From Dipteris shenzhenensis (Eukaryota; Polypodiophyta; Polypodiopsida; Gleicheniales), in NCBI GenBank assembly GCA_047967505.1, contig CM106539.1: a DNA stretch of 64,000 nucleotides, one strand, 5' to 3'. Position numbers and translations under genes: made by a program. Each line of letters starts with the position of its first letter. Position 1 is the stretch's first letter. Below, one piece after another: positions 13,101 to 24,900 of this stretch. The notes beneath the pieces were generated by a model. It was not told where the DNA came from and made no database searches. It was given only the letters and a program-made list of their open reading frames with translations.

Positions 13101-16100
13101 TTTACAAGTAGCTTTTGGACACTTGTTTTTGAGAAGTTGGAAACTACTTTAAATAAGAGTTCCTCAGATCATGCACAATCCGATGGCAGCACAGAGAAGG
13201 TTAACCAATTGGTTGAACATATGCTTCGTGCATATGTTTCTAAGAGACCGTCTTCATGAGAAGACTAACTCCCCAATGATAGAATTTACTTACAACAGTG
13301 CAAAGCATTCAAGTACAGGTTACAATCCTTTTATGCTTATGTATGGGTTTCAACCTAAGTCACCAGTTATGGTTGGGTTCAAGGGAATAAACAATGATGC
13401 TACAAGGATATTCTTGCAAGACATGCAAGAAATGTTGCACTTTGCTAAGGAGTCTATTAGAAGTGCCCAGGATCGGGATTTTCACCCAGAGAGTACTCTG
13501 ATGCAACGATGGTATATTTACGTATTCCCAAGGAATCCAAGAGCCTAAATATTGGTTTGGTTCTGACATTATCCCCCAGATACTGTGGTCCATTCAAGGT
13601 TATTAAACGAACTGGACTGGTTGCATATTAACTAGAATTGCCTCTTGATGTTAAGGTACATCCAGTTTTTCATGTCGGCAGACTGAAAGAGTTACTGGGT
13701 GCTGATGATCAACTTGTTTCTCCTCCAAAAATAATAGAAGTGACTGATTTGACTTTTATTCCACATGAACTTGAGAGTATTCTTGAATTCCGTGAAAGAC
13801 AAATAAGGAATCGAACGATCACGGAATACAAGATCAAGCGCAAGGATCGTGTTGAAGAGGACACAACATGGGAGTGTTAGAAATGACCCAACAGAGGGTA
13901 TGCACAGCAGAAGACTGATAGTAATGCCTAGGAGCTCACACAGTGTGGTGTGGGGTGTGGAATCACAAACTTCTTCAACTTATGTGCATAGAATAGATGT
14001 GCAAACTCATCAATAGACAATGAACCAACCAGATAGAGAAACCACCAAAATAATATATTTCCGTCCAAAGCTATGAACACAATACAAAAGAGAGAGATCC
14101 AGAGTCCCACCAATGGTGTGGTCCTTCGATCTTACCACAAGATACTTCTCCTATCTGCCAGCTATCTCTAGACTCAAGACCACGTGCTCCACCTCAAGCG
14201 TCTATAGACTTTCCGTCCAGAATGGTTCTCTCTCCCTTACTGCCTGTAGATCAGCCTAGGTAGGCAGCCCTTTCTCAGCTTTGTCTGCAGCTTCTATGTG
14301 CCTCCTTCACCTCCTGGATGTAGGCCCAAGGACGGTCCTCTTGTTGCTTCAATCTGCTGGTGGTTGGCTGCTCTAGAGAATGAGTTATGAGGGCACAAAG
14401 GCCCTCCTTATATAGGGCACAAGGCCCTCCAGAACCAACCGACCAGCCAGCCCTAATTGGGCCGACTGGCTGGTCTGTAGCAGCCCTAACCAACCGACCA
14501 GTTGGTTGGCTGGTTGGCTGCCTCTCCAGCCCTATTTAGGGCCCTTTTCTGGCCCTTTGTTCCATGCAGGGCCCAGCCCCTTTGGACTTCTTACCCCGCC
14601 ACCTGCCAGCCCTGCTTGCAGGCCATAGACCTGCCCAAGACCTGCTGCAACAGTGTGACTCCATGCTGCTACTGTTCGGCCTCTGTTCAGCCCTTCTCCA
14701 GACCCTGGTGCACCCTGCACACCTTCCATACACTGCCCTGTACAGATCCGTACAGTGGCTGTCCCCTTTCTCTGGGCATACCTTGCCCTAGGTCTCCCTC
14801 CCCCATGCTCTCCTCATTTGGGGGCTTACAGATGGGGAGGTGACCTTTCCAACACCCCCTCTCACTGACACATCTCGGCCCAATGCCAACACGTCGATGA
14901 CCATGCTCCAGTAACTCCCTGGTCGTAGTCCTCAGGAACATTTCGGTGTCAAAATCTTTTCCTGGCTTTTCATCCAGTGACTCCTGCTCCACCAGGTCTG
15001 GTTCCGCTTCCACACACCATCCTGGTACACAGGTCTATCTCTGGTAGCACCTCCTCAGCCCTGGCACCACCTCCTTCAGTCACGTTCCCGCCTTTGAACT
15101 TGAGCAATCCAGCCGTCACGATCTTCCAGTTGTCCCCCTCATAATGAGTGAACAACCTGGAGTCTTCCAGGCACCATGCTCTCAGGGTCTGTTTCAACCT
15201 TTCCTTCCTTTAGCAAGTGCCAAGGTCTGCAACCAATGAATATTTCCAGATTACCTGGACCATGAACTCTCGTTGAGTTCTCAAGCACGTACTCTTCTGG
15301 CTTCAGTACTCTTTGTCCATCACTTTCTAGCAATCTACGTCTGAGATTTGAAGAAGCACCAATACTTCCCCTTTTGCCTTCGAAGAAGGCCAATTCCTTC
15401 CAATCTCGTATCTCCTGAGAAAAATGAAGAGCAAAGTCTCTCCACAGCATGCTATAAAGGCTCAAACGCAAAATATCAAGGACATACTAGACTATTGTAC
15501 TGCCTGTGTGTCTGCTCTGAAAGCAAACCCTGTACTTCATCGAGGCACCCACCAAGAGCCTGTGTAATCATGTACTGTCCCCTTTTGAAGTACATCATCC
15601 ATCTGACCATGAGACCCTCGGGCCTTCCATGGAATCCACCCTCGTGTTAGTGTCAACAGCCACGCACCTGGAAGGTAAGCGCTCCATGATGTCCTTCACC
15701 TTCACAAAGGCATCTGACTCCTCGTCGACCCATATCTCTATGTTAGACATCCTCACTGTGATTTCTTGGTCAACATATCTGACCTCGATAACACTCGGTG
15801 GTGTCTTTGACTACCACATTTGCTTTGGCCTCTCCCTCTGAATCTGAGTCGGACTCCTCTTTGTTTTTCTGATCCGCCTTTTTCTTTCTGCAGTCCTTTG
15901 CAAAATGTCCTCGCTTCTCACAGTAGAAGCACTTCTTCTTCTGCTTCCTCTTAGAAGTCTCCTCGTCGTCAGAGTGGTCTTTCTTGGACTTGCCACCGCT
16001 AGGCTTGCCCTTTCCTTTGCCAGCGTAATCCTTTGCCAGCATTGCCTTGTTGTCTTTGTCGTCTTGTAGAGCTTCTCCCGAGCTTCCTCCTGTAGCAGTA

Positions 16101-17466
16101 ATGGACCCAACTCCTCAAAAGTCAGAGGTTTGGTCCTCTGTCCTGCTGTCACGATCGTAACAAAGCTCTTGAAACTCCGAGGTAGTCTCCTCAGTACCAT
16201 CAAGGCCAAATGGCATGAGTCTGTCTTCTGACCAACTGCTGCCAACTGATCCCTAACCACCTTGACCTTCATCAAGTGGCTATGTACCGTATCTCCTTCT
16301 TCCATATCAAGATTGTAGAGTTGATGCTGAAGAAGCAAAATTCGGGAGGTGTTGTCCGTCTCGTATAGATCCTTCAGAGTGACCCACGCCTCTTTGACGT
16401 CTCGGCCATCTGGATATGTGGAAGAACAGAGTCCGCCGTAGTCCCTATGATTAATGCCAAGGCATGGGCATCTCTGTCTTCCCAAGCTTCGAGCTCCTCT
16501 CTGTATACTGCCATGACTATCTCCCCTTGCCTGTCCACCATGTCCTCCGGCTTCGCCTCCACTCCCGTGGTTAGCTTTCGAGCCACTAAATGACTCCGGA
16601 TCTTCACTTTCCAGATCGGGTAGTTGGTCCCATCTAGTTTCCCAGACTCTCCGAAGTTAGGGATAGTGAATGAAAGAAAGCTGGGGGAGAAGGAAGGGAG
16701 AGTAGGGGCTGAAGAGGCTATAGAGGTCGACCTCTTTGCTGTTATACCACACAGCAAAGTCAACCAAACTCAATTTTTAGTAGACAAAAACTCTGAACGC
16801 ACCTAACTAAACCTGAGTCACCCTCCTTGCAAGGGCACAATCCTCTAGTCGTGGAAGTCGATTCCCTAGAGCTTCTGAATCAAGGTCGTCCTTCAGCAAG
16901 GTCCTTGCCTTCAGGTTCCCACACCTATGAGCCTTGGGCTCTGATACCATGTTAGAAATGACCCAACAGAGGGTATGCACAGCGGAAGACTGATAGTAAT
17001 GCCCAGGAGCTCACACACTGTGGTGTGGGGTGTGGAATCACAAACTTCTTCAACTTATGTGCATAGAATAGATGTGCAAACTCATCAATAGACAATGAAC
17101 CAACCAGATAGAGAAACCACCAAAATAATATATTTCCGTCCAAAGCTATGGACACAATACAAAAGAGATAGATCCAGAGTCCCACCAATGGTGTGGTCCT
17201 CTGATCTTACCACAAGGTGCTTCTCTTATCTGCCAGTTATCTCTAGACTCGAGCCCGTGTGCTCCACCTCGAGCGTCTGTAGACTTTCCGTCCAGAATGG
17301 TTCTCTCTCACCGTGTATAAGCCCTCCTTCCCCATCAAGTTTTGTAAAACCCGCGTGGGTCTTGGTGGTTGAGGCTCTGGTTCATGTTGTTGGTGTGTGT
17401 TCGATCCTTGTGGTCCACTTCGGATACGCCTACTGTGTGCGTCTTGGCATTGTTGCTACGAAGTTA

Positions 17467-17514
<48 letters not shown>

Positions 17515-18879
17515 TACTGCTTGTAGATCAGCCTAGGTAGGCAGCCCTTTCTCAGCTTTGTCTGCAGCTTCTATGTGCCTCCTTCAGCTCCTGGATGTAG
17601 GCCCAAGGACGGTCCTCCTACTACTTCAATCTGCTGGTGGTTGGCCGCTCTAGAGAATGAGTTATGAGGGCACAAAGGCCCTCCTTATATAGGGCACAAG
17701 GCCCTCCAGAACCAACCGACCAGCCAGCCCTAATTGGGCTGACCGGCTGGTCTGTAGCAGCTTCTATGTGCGTCCTTCACCTCCTGGATGTAGGCCCAAG
17801 GACGGTCCTCCTGCTGCTTCAATCTGCTGGTGGTTGGCTGCTCCAGAGAATGAGTTATGAGGGCACAAAAGCCCTCCTTATATAGGGCACAAGGCCCTCC
17901 AAAACCAACCGACCAGCCATCCCTAATTGGGCCGACTGGCTGGTCTGTAGCAGCCCTAACCAACCGACCAGTTGGTTGGCTGGTTGGCTGCTTATCCAGC
18001 CCTATTTAGGGCCCTTTCCTGGCCCTTTGTTCCATGCAGGGCCCAGCCCCTTTGGACTGCTTACCCCGCCACCTGACAGCCCTCCTTGCAGGCCATAGAC
18101 CTGCCCAATACCTGCTGCAACAGTGCGACTCCATGCTGCTACTGTTCGGCCTCTGTTCAGCCCTTGTCCGGACCCTGGCTCACCCTGCACACCTTCCGTA
18201 CACTGCCCTGCAGCAGCCTGTACTGATCCGTACAGTGGCTGTCCCCTTTCTCTCGGCATACCTTGCCCTAGGTCTCCCTCCCCCATGCTCTCCTCATTTG
18301 GGGGCTTACAGATGGGGAGGTGACCTTTCCAATAGGGAGACATTACCTAGCCTCCAGAGAACATTTCCGGGTTTTCTTATGAACTAAGGAGTAAGTTCTT
18401 AGAGGAGGGGAAGTATGTCATGTGCACGGATTGGTATCTGATGTGTACTGGGGTCCGCTATTTTTGGCGCATTTGGTCCGAGCCTATAAAGGGGGTCAGA
18501 GGTTCAGTCTTCAGAGAGCCGAGGGGAGCAAGTCTAGTTCCCTAGTGCTAGGTCTTGACCCTGGATCGACTTGTGGATGCACGCCTGCATCTTAGCGTAG
18601 CCCAAGGCCCAGCAGCAGATCCAAGGCCTCTGGTGGTATGGGACACCGGGCTGGTCACGAAATGGTTGGGAGTTCGTGCCAGTAGCTCAGCTCATGACTT
18701 GGAGGGGACGTCTCATGATTCAGGACCTTATCTTGTAGATGTCAAGGTGTGTTCTTGTGTTTGCTTGCAGGTCAGAGGTTTTAGGAGTGCTGGGGTCGCA
18801 TCATATATATATATATATATAATACATACATCACACACATGTGTGAGTGTTTCTGTCTCTCTATATATAGATAGATATG

Positions 18880-18943
<64 letters not shown>

Positions 18944-21900
18944 AACATACACTCACACATGTGTGTGATGTATGTATTATGTAGATCATATTTTGTACCG
19001 ATTCCATAATATAAAAACTTGAAGGAGAAGATAGAACATTCGAATAATAACTCAAAGCAATGGGGATAGATATGCATGAGAGCATCTACATATTTACACA
19101 AATCCCCAAACCTACTCTCAAGCACGAATCTCTGGCTTCAGGGAGGGAGGGAAAACAAAGGCTTAGGCAGCCATAGACAAGGTTTCCGATCAGCTCCGAA
19201 AAGTTCAGTCAAAAAAGGTTCCAGATCCACTGTTATGAAAAATTGCTATGTAACCCGTTGTATCATGCATAAAGGGAGTCATGATTAGTAATCATGTTGG
19301 CAATATCATATAGTCAAAACTTGAACATTTTGTTTTTTGAGCAATTCTATAGTCTTGTCTTACTAACATCACTTTGCTTTACTCAACTGAGATCCTAAGT
19401 GGGGTATCTGCAGAGTGGTATACAACTGGATATTGCCTATCTACAAGACCGCAGGAGTGTGATTTTTTTTCGCAAATGGCAGGATGTAACACGGTTAGTC
19501 CTTTGACAGGGAAAGGTAGCACCTCGAGGAACATGCAGCCTCAAAAAGGGATGCGACAGCGCTATAATCAGAGGGTCCCTTTGTAACTGTGCAATAATGT
19601 TTTCCTTTGGTCAAGTAAGTTGAATGATCCCCTCAGGAAATCCGCATGCACTCGTGAAAAGATTATTTTAATTTCACACATACAGCAGGTTTCTGACACA
19701 CTAAAGTTTAGACCATACTATCAACTTGAAAAACATGCAGAGAAACCAAACGACAAAGCCAATCAGCCCAGATGTTTACAGTCTAGTCTTATGTAAAGAA
19801 AGCATTGCTTGAAGAGGAATGGAAGCTATTACAGTGTTGCCAAATACTTCCAGCGCCCTGCTGCGCTTTTTTTCCAACTCCCTCAAACTTTTTGCCCCAC
19901 CTCATCAGAGACTCCTCTATAGACCCTGAACACAATGGCCAAAAAGGAAACCCGTCAAAGGAAAACCTCCACAACGACATAAAAACTGCTAAAGCACAAG
20001 AACATTCACATTGTCATTATTGAGTAGGAATTATTAGCCATAAATAAGTTAAGAAAACCAAAGGCACCTAGCACCATTTAGGCCTTAAAACATCGATCAC
20101 AACAGTAGTATACACAGATCATGAAGTAAAGTACAAGATGTTAAACACCTTGCAGATGTCTTTTAAAAATGTTGGCTTCGATTAGTGACCTTTTATGAAA
20201 AAGTTTCTTCTTAACTACTGTTGTGGTAAGAGGAGGAACATGGCAAGGAGGACAAAACGCTGTAAAAGATCTATAGGGATAAAAATTAGATAATCCTAGA
20301 TCCAGGAATTGACTTATACAGAATAGCCGAGATGTCTTGGTCCCTATTAATATAATTAAAAAGTGCAAGGAGACTCGTTGAATGACAAGACTCAAATGAA
20401 CATGTCCATCAGCAAACTGAGAGGCTCTGTAAACAATGCATTGCAACTCCTTCAAGGCTCACCCTATTGGCCAAATTGATGTGGCTACAAGCTGGACAGA
20501 ATTTGATTGTGAAACATAGGAGTTGCAATATGTTGCAATGTGTGCCCTTGTGGTGGCAACTTTCCTGCAGAGTTGTGTATAAAACTGGTTGGCATTTGAT
20601 TTTATCCACGCAAAGAGGAAGGACTAGGGCAACTTGCTACTCATTTGCAATGTTGATGCATACTTGGCAACAAAGGTGATGTGTTGTTTGGTTATAGGGA
20701 TCAAATCTGAAGCCCTAAACCTCTCCCCGATCGATCTGAAGCCCTAAACCTCTCCCCATGTCAAGGGCACCATTAAGGCCAAAAGAAAACCAAAGGATTT
20801 GTGCAAGATGATGTCGCTTCTAGTAGAGGTGATGCAATACGTGGTCAAGAAGGCAATGAACATGCTCTAGGCACCAAGTCGCAGCACTCCACATATAGCC
20901 CATATGGCATGCCAACTCATTTTTAAAAATAATGCTCATGGCCGAGGACGCTCTCAAGTAATATCCCGGGTCCCCCACAACAAAGGAACACAAATAGTAC
21001 TGGGGGCGCCTGGTAGAGTGATCTAAAAAGGAAAGGTGGTGATGGGGTGCCACTAGCTAATGTCTATCCCCCTAGTGATAAACTAGATCAAACCTCAAAA
21101 CAAGGATGCCATGCTCACCCCATTAAATATCTTATAAAAAGATACCCTAAGGGGACGAGGATGTCATAGAATTGATAGAGGACAGTTGGGATGATCTCGT
21201 CTTTCGAGGGGATGTTGCCTGAACCTCCAAAAGCTAATAGTAGAAAGTTTTAGCCATCTTCAGGTGCACCCAAGTGTGTCTTGCCTTTAGGTCCCTCAAG
21301 CATTGAAGATGTGTTTTTATAAAGCTGGGCTAGAGGTATGAAAAACTGGCATGCCATCTGCCGGTCCTCAAGCTATATCAACACACATGGCTTTGCTCAA
21401 TTGAATAGTATACTACGTGGCAAGGCCTCAATGGTGTGGAGCTCAGGTTTGCTTGCACGTGTCGGTCTACCAGCCGTGTAGAAGAAGGTGCTTGCACTCG
21501 TAGCCGCTTTGGGGAAGCCACATCACATGTTTCTTGTTGCTCCTTGAATTCTTGAAACGAAGTGCTTGCTCTTTGAAAGCATAACTAGGATTCTCCATAA
21601 TCTCCATAAATCGGGCTGTCTTAGCTCTAGTCAAATCTAGGTAATGGCCTCTTCCCTCAATTGTTCTTGGAAAAGGTTATCTACATTCAGATGAATACTA
21701 GGTGGCCTCTCCTGAAGCTGCTCTAGCCTAAGCATGCATATATACCTTTGTAAGACTAGGATATATCTCTTGGGCAAACCCAATGCTTACTGAAATACGT
21801 CAATTTAACAAAAGGGAAAGAAAACAATAAATAAAGAAGAAAGGAAGAAAGAAAAATAAACAAACACATCAAGAAACAAAAGAGACCAAAACACAGGAAT

Positions 21901-24900
21901 GAAATAACTCTCTCTCTCTCTCTCATAAAAACTAAAGGAACCACTTACACTTATGTACCATTCCTACAATGATGCAAAATTAAATTCCTTACTTAAAAAG
22001 CACAAGCATACTCAATTTAACTCTATTTTGAAAACGGACTGTTCAACTGCCCGCCTTTTGTTTTCAGCTTATGTTCAATCATTCTAAACATGATTCCTGA
22101 GCCCAATACACTATAGATAAAAGACTTCATATCTAAGAATGTACGTACTTTTTTCATTGTTTTTATTGGGTTCTACCTCTTGCGTACTAGCAAAGAGATC
22201 AAATTATTACATTAAGTGATAAAAGGCTCTTGTTCTAAAGTCCGAAATTCTACAATGAGAACAAAAGAGAAAACGAAAGAGAAGAAAAACCTACTCTAGT
22301 GATCTTGCATGGTGGCGCTCCAAAGAATGCAACAACTCATGTCTACATGGCCCAATCTCCTACATAGAACCGAGAAAGTTTCTCCAATACGCCATCTTTC
22401 TTACGGTAGTGAATGGACAAATACTCCGGTGGAAAAGGAGAAGCAATATTGGGATGCCCAATCTAGAGCTCTATTAAATTTTACCTAGATGCATCAATGG
22501 GTGCTGAAATTGCCAAAAGACTCAAATTGAGAGGGGGGATCAATGGCAGGATTGATATCTATTTTCTAATCCCAAGGACTGATGACTTGGATGATGAAGT
22601 CCAATGGATGAGCAAAAGCAGTATTTGGATGCCCAGTCAAATCTTAGTGATAAACTCAAATCTATCTTTAGTAAGATGGATATGAGGTCAGGATACAAGT
22701 GGAAGAAGCTGATGAGCACAAGATATCCTTCTGCACAAAAAGGGCCATGTATGATTTCAAAGCAATGCCATTCGGATTAGTTAATGCTTTCAGGCATTGA
22801 TAACCGAGATATTGCAGCCAGTTCTATTTATTACATGCTGGTATTTTTCTATGACATTGTCATTTACAGCAAAACCAAACAAGAGCACATTGTGTCACCT
22901 ATCGAGTCCTCACTAGGGAACTTGGTATCGCAAGAGCCTTTATAGAACCAGCTCACACACACAAGACAAATACGATCATATTGTAGGAGGGCTACCCAAG
23001 GCAGAGGGAACGCGTTAACTCATCTCAAAAAATATATACTAGAAAGCCAAATTGACATCAAATGCACCGATGATTTGAGTTGTTCGCAGCATGGATCTTT
23101 TTCCAAATTTGTTTGGCTGTGGACTCGCAAAAGAGTCTGCAACATTTAGACCAATTAGGGTAATGGCTTCCCATTGCATTGCTGCCAAACTTTGTGTTCA
23201 TCTAGCTCAATATCTTCGAATTTTCTTCCTCTCCTGCGACCCTCTCTCTTCCTCTCTCTCGCATCGATATGAGTTGCATCATAATTCGTCAAGTTAGAAG
23301 TCTGGTGCCAATGAGTATAGCTATCTATTGCTGCCATGCTATAGAAAACAGAGATACCCCTCCAAAAGAAGAAATCTCGACCTTGAACAAGTTCTTCTCA
23401 GAGTGACAAGAGCATGTCAAAGATAGAGCCTGGTTGAAGTAGAGAGGCCTCGAGCAAATTCTCCTCAGTAACATTCAAAAGAAAGAGGAGGAGACCAGCC
23501 ATTGGGAATGTCATGAAAGACATGCTTCAGTGATAGAAGGATGTTGATCAAAGCTGGCCGCAGCAGGACCAAAATATGGCAGTACTGTGACTGTAGAAGT
23601 GGGGCAGGTAGTGGTGGGAACCAGCAAAAGTATCAACCAAACTTTCCTCAAAATTAGGATTGACAGCAAGAGAGAAAGAGGTTGACTCTCACATGTTCAA
23701 AACAGCAGCATCAAAAGTCGATGATAAGTCTCAAACACATGGAATAAGATAAATTTTCATACTGTTCCAGGCTGAACTTAGGCAGGACAAAAAATGTGGC
23801 AGAAACAGCCGAAATAATGCAGGTCAGCTTCCCAGGTCTGCAAGAAAGATGACGTGCCAAGTCTCCTCCACAATGGCGATAAAGCAGTCAGAAGGGGCGG
23901 CTCTTTCAAGAAATCCAGCAGATCTTCATGGAGCTGGGCCTGGTTGAGTGGTAGAATCCGCTACAGCAGGTCGGCAGTAATCAGGGACAGCCTCCAATAA
24001 AACCCCTCTATAAAAAATGGCAGCATTTCTTGCACAAGAGATGCCCCCCAATCAGAAGAGATGTAACCATTTGAACAATGAAGGCTGAGATTAGTTGGAT
24101 TGAACCTGGGAGCTCTAATACCATGTCAAAGTAACATGGAGAGAGAGAGCGAGAGAGAGAGAGAGAGAGAGAGAGATGGCTAAGGCAACACTTGAACCTG
24201 ATTGATGTCTTATCTTCCCCAGACACATACATCACTAATGATGTCAATTGAGAAAATCTCACCAACATCATAGATGATGTCACACACAAATCAAACCAAT
24301 CAAATCCCCAAAGGTCACGTGACCCTTCAAGCTCACACAAGACAAACCACAACCCTTTTTCACAGTAACACTAAAGCTAGAACCTTGTTAACACTAGAAC
24401 TAGAACCTTGTTCACTCTAAAGACTCTGAAATACTCCAATGCAGAACTTATGGAAGTTAAGGATTTGACCTATATTTCACATAATTTCAAGGAAAGAAAA
24501 CTCATGAATAAGATAATTGTAGAGTTCAAAGTTAAGTGGAAGGATAGGTCTGAAGAAGACTTGAACCTTGGAAGTCAATTGCTACTTTGCAGGAAAAGTT
24601 TCCCAATTTTGTTTAAGAGTAAATGCTTGAAGAGGGAAAGAATCTCATGTACCTGGAAGCTAATCTTCGGGTTAGTGGACTTGATCCAACAAGGTTAGGG
24701 GAACCTGGGATTAAGGCAAGAAGGTTACTGTGGGTCTAGAGGACCTCGGCAATACCAAAGGGTCAGTTAGGTATATATAGCCAAGGACGCTTGGTAAAGC
24801 GGGATGCTCTTCTATAAAAGAGTAGCTCAGGCTATTGAGCATTCAATCTGCGTACACACACAATTGGATGATCTGGTCTAGATCAAAAGCCTAGACTCCT

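Larger units (their letters stand above)
13875..18334 (-). mobile_element. Gag-only Copia-type LTR element inserted in the gypsy chromodomain
   Basis: LTRs at 13875-14854 (980 bp) and 16950-18334 (1385 bp) both start TGTTAGAAATGACC on plus; the left ends in CCAACA and the right in CCAATA. The target duplication GGGAG is at 13870-13874 and 18335-18339. Orientation is minus: TGGTATCAGAGCCC on minus adjoins 16949, and the polypurine tract GTGAGAGGGGG on minus adjoins 14855. The 2.1-kb interior has a gag with a CCHC zinc knuckle and no recognisable pol. It is the third gag-only LTR element in this gene's introns. Confidence 0.9.
10768..19832 (-). other. Intron 2 of the GEM-like gene (9.1 kb)
   Basis: This intron has canonical GT-AG ends. 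It contains a minus-strand Copia pol remnant, a plus-strand gypsy remnant split by a 4.46-kb gag-only LTR element, and a microsatellite hairpin at 18.8-19.0 kb. From 18980 to 19832 I see nothing recognisable. Confidence 0.85.

Noticed and set aside
5672-18345. tRNA genes suggested by TGGTATCAGAGC-like strings
   Set aside because: They sit directly next to LTR ends and are retrotransposon primer-binding sites; no cloverleaf surrounds them.
20000-22500. Additional exons of the GEM-like gene between exon 1 and exon 2
   Set aside because: No family-like residues were found, and exons 1 and 2 already join in frame with the expected sequence.
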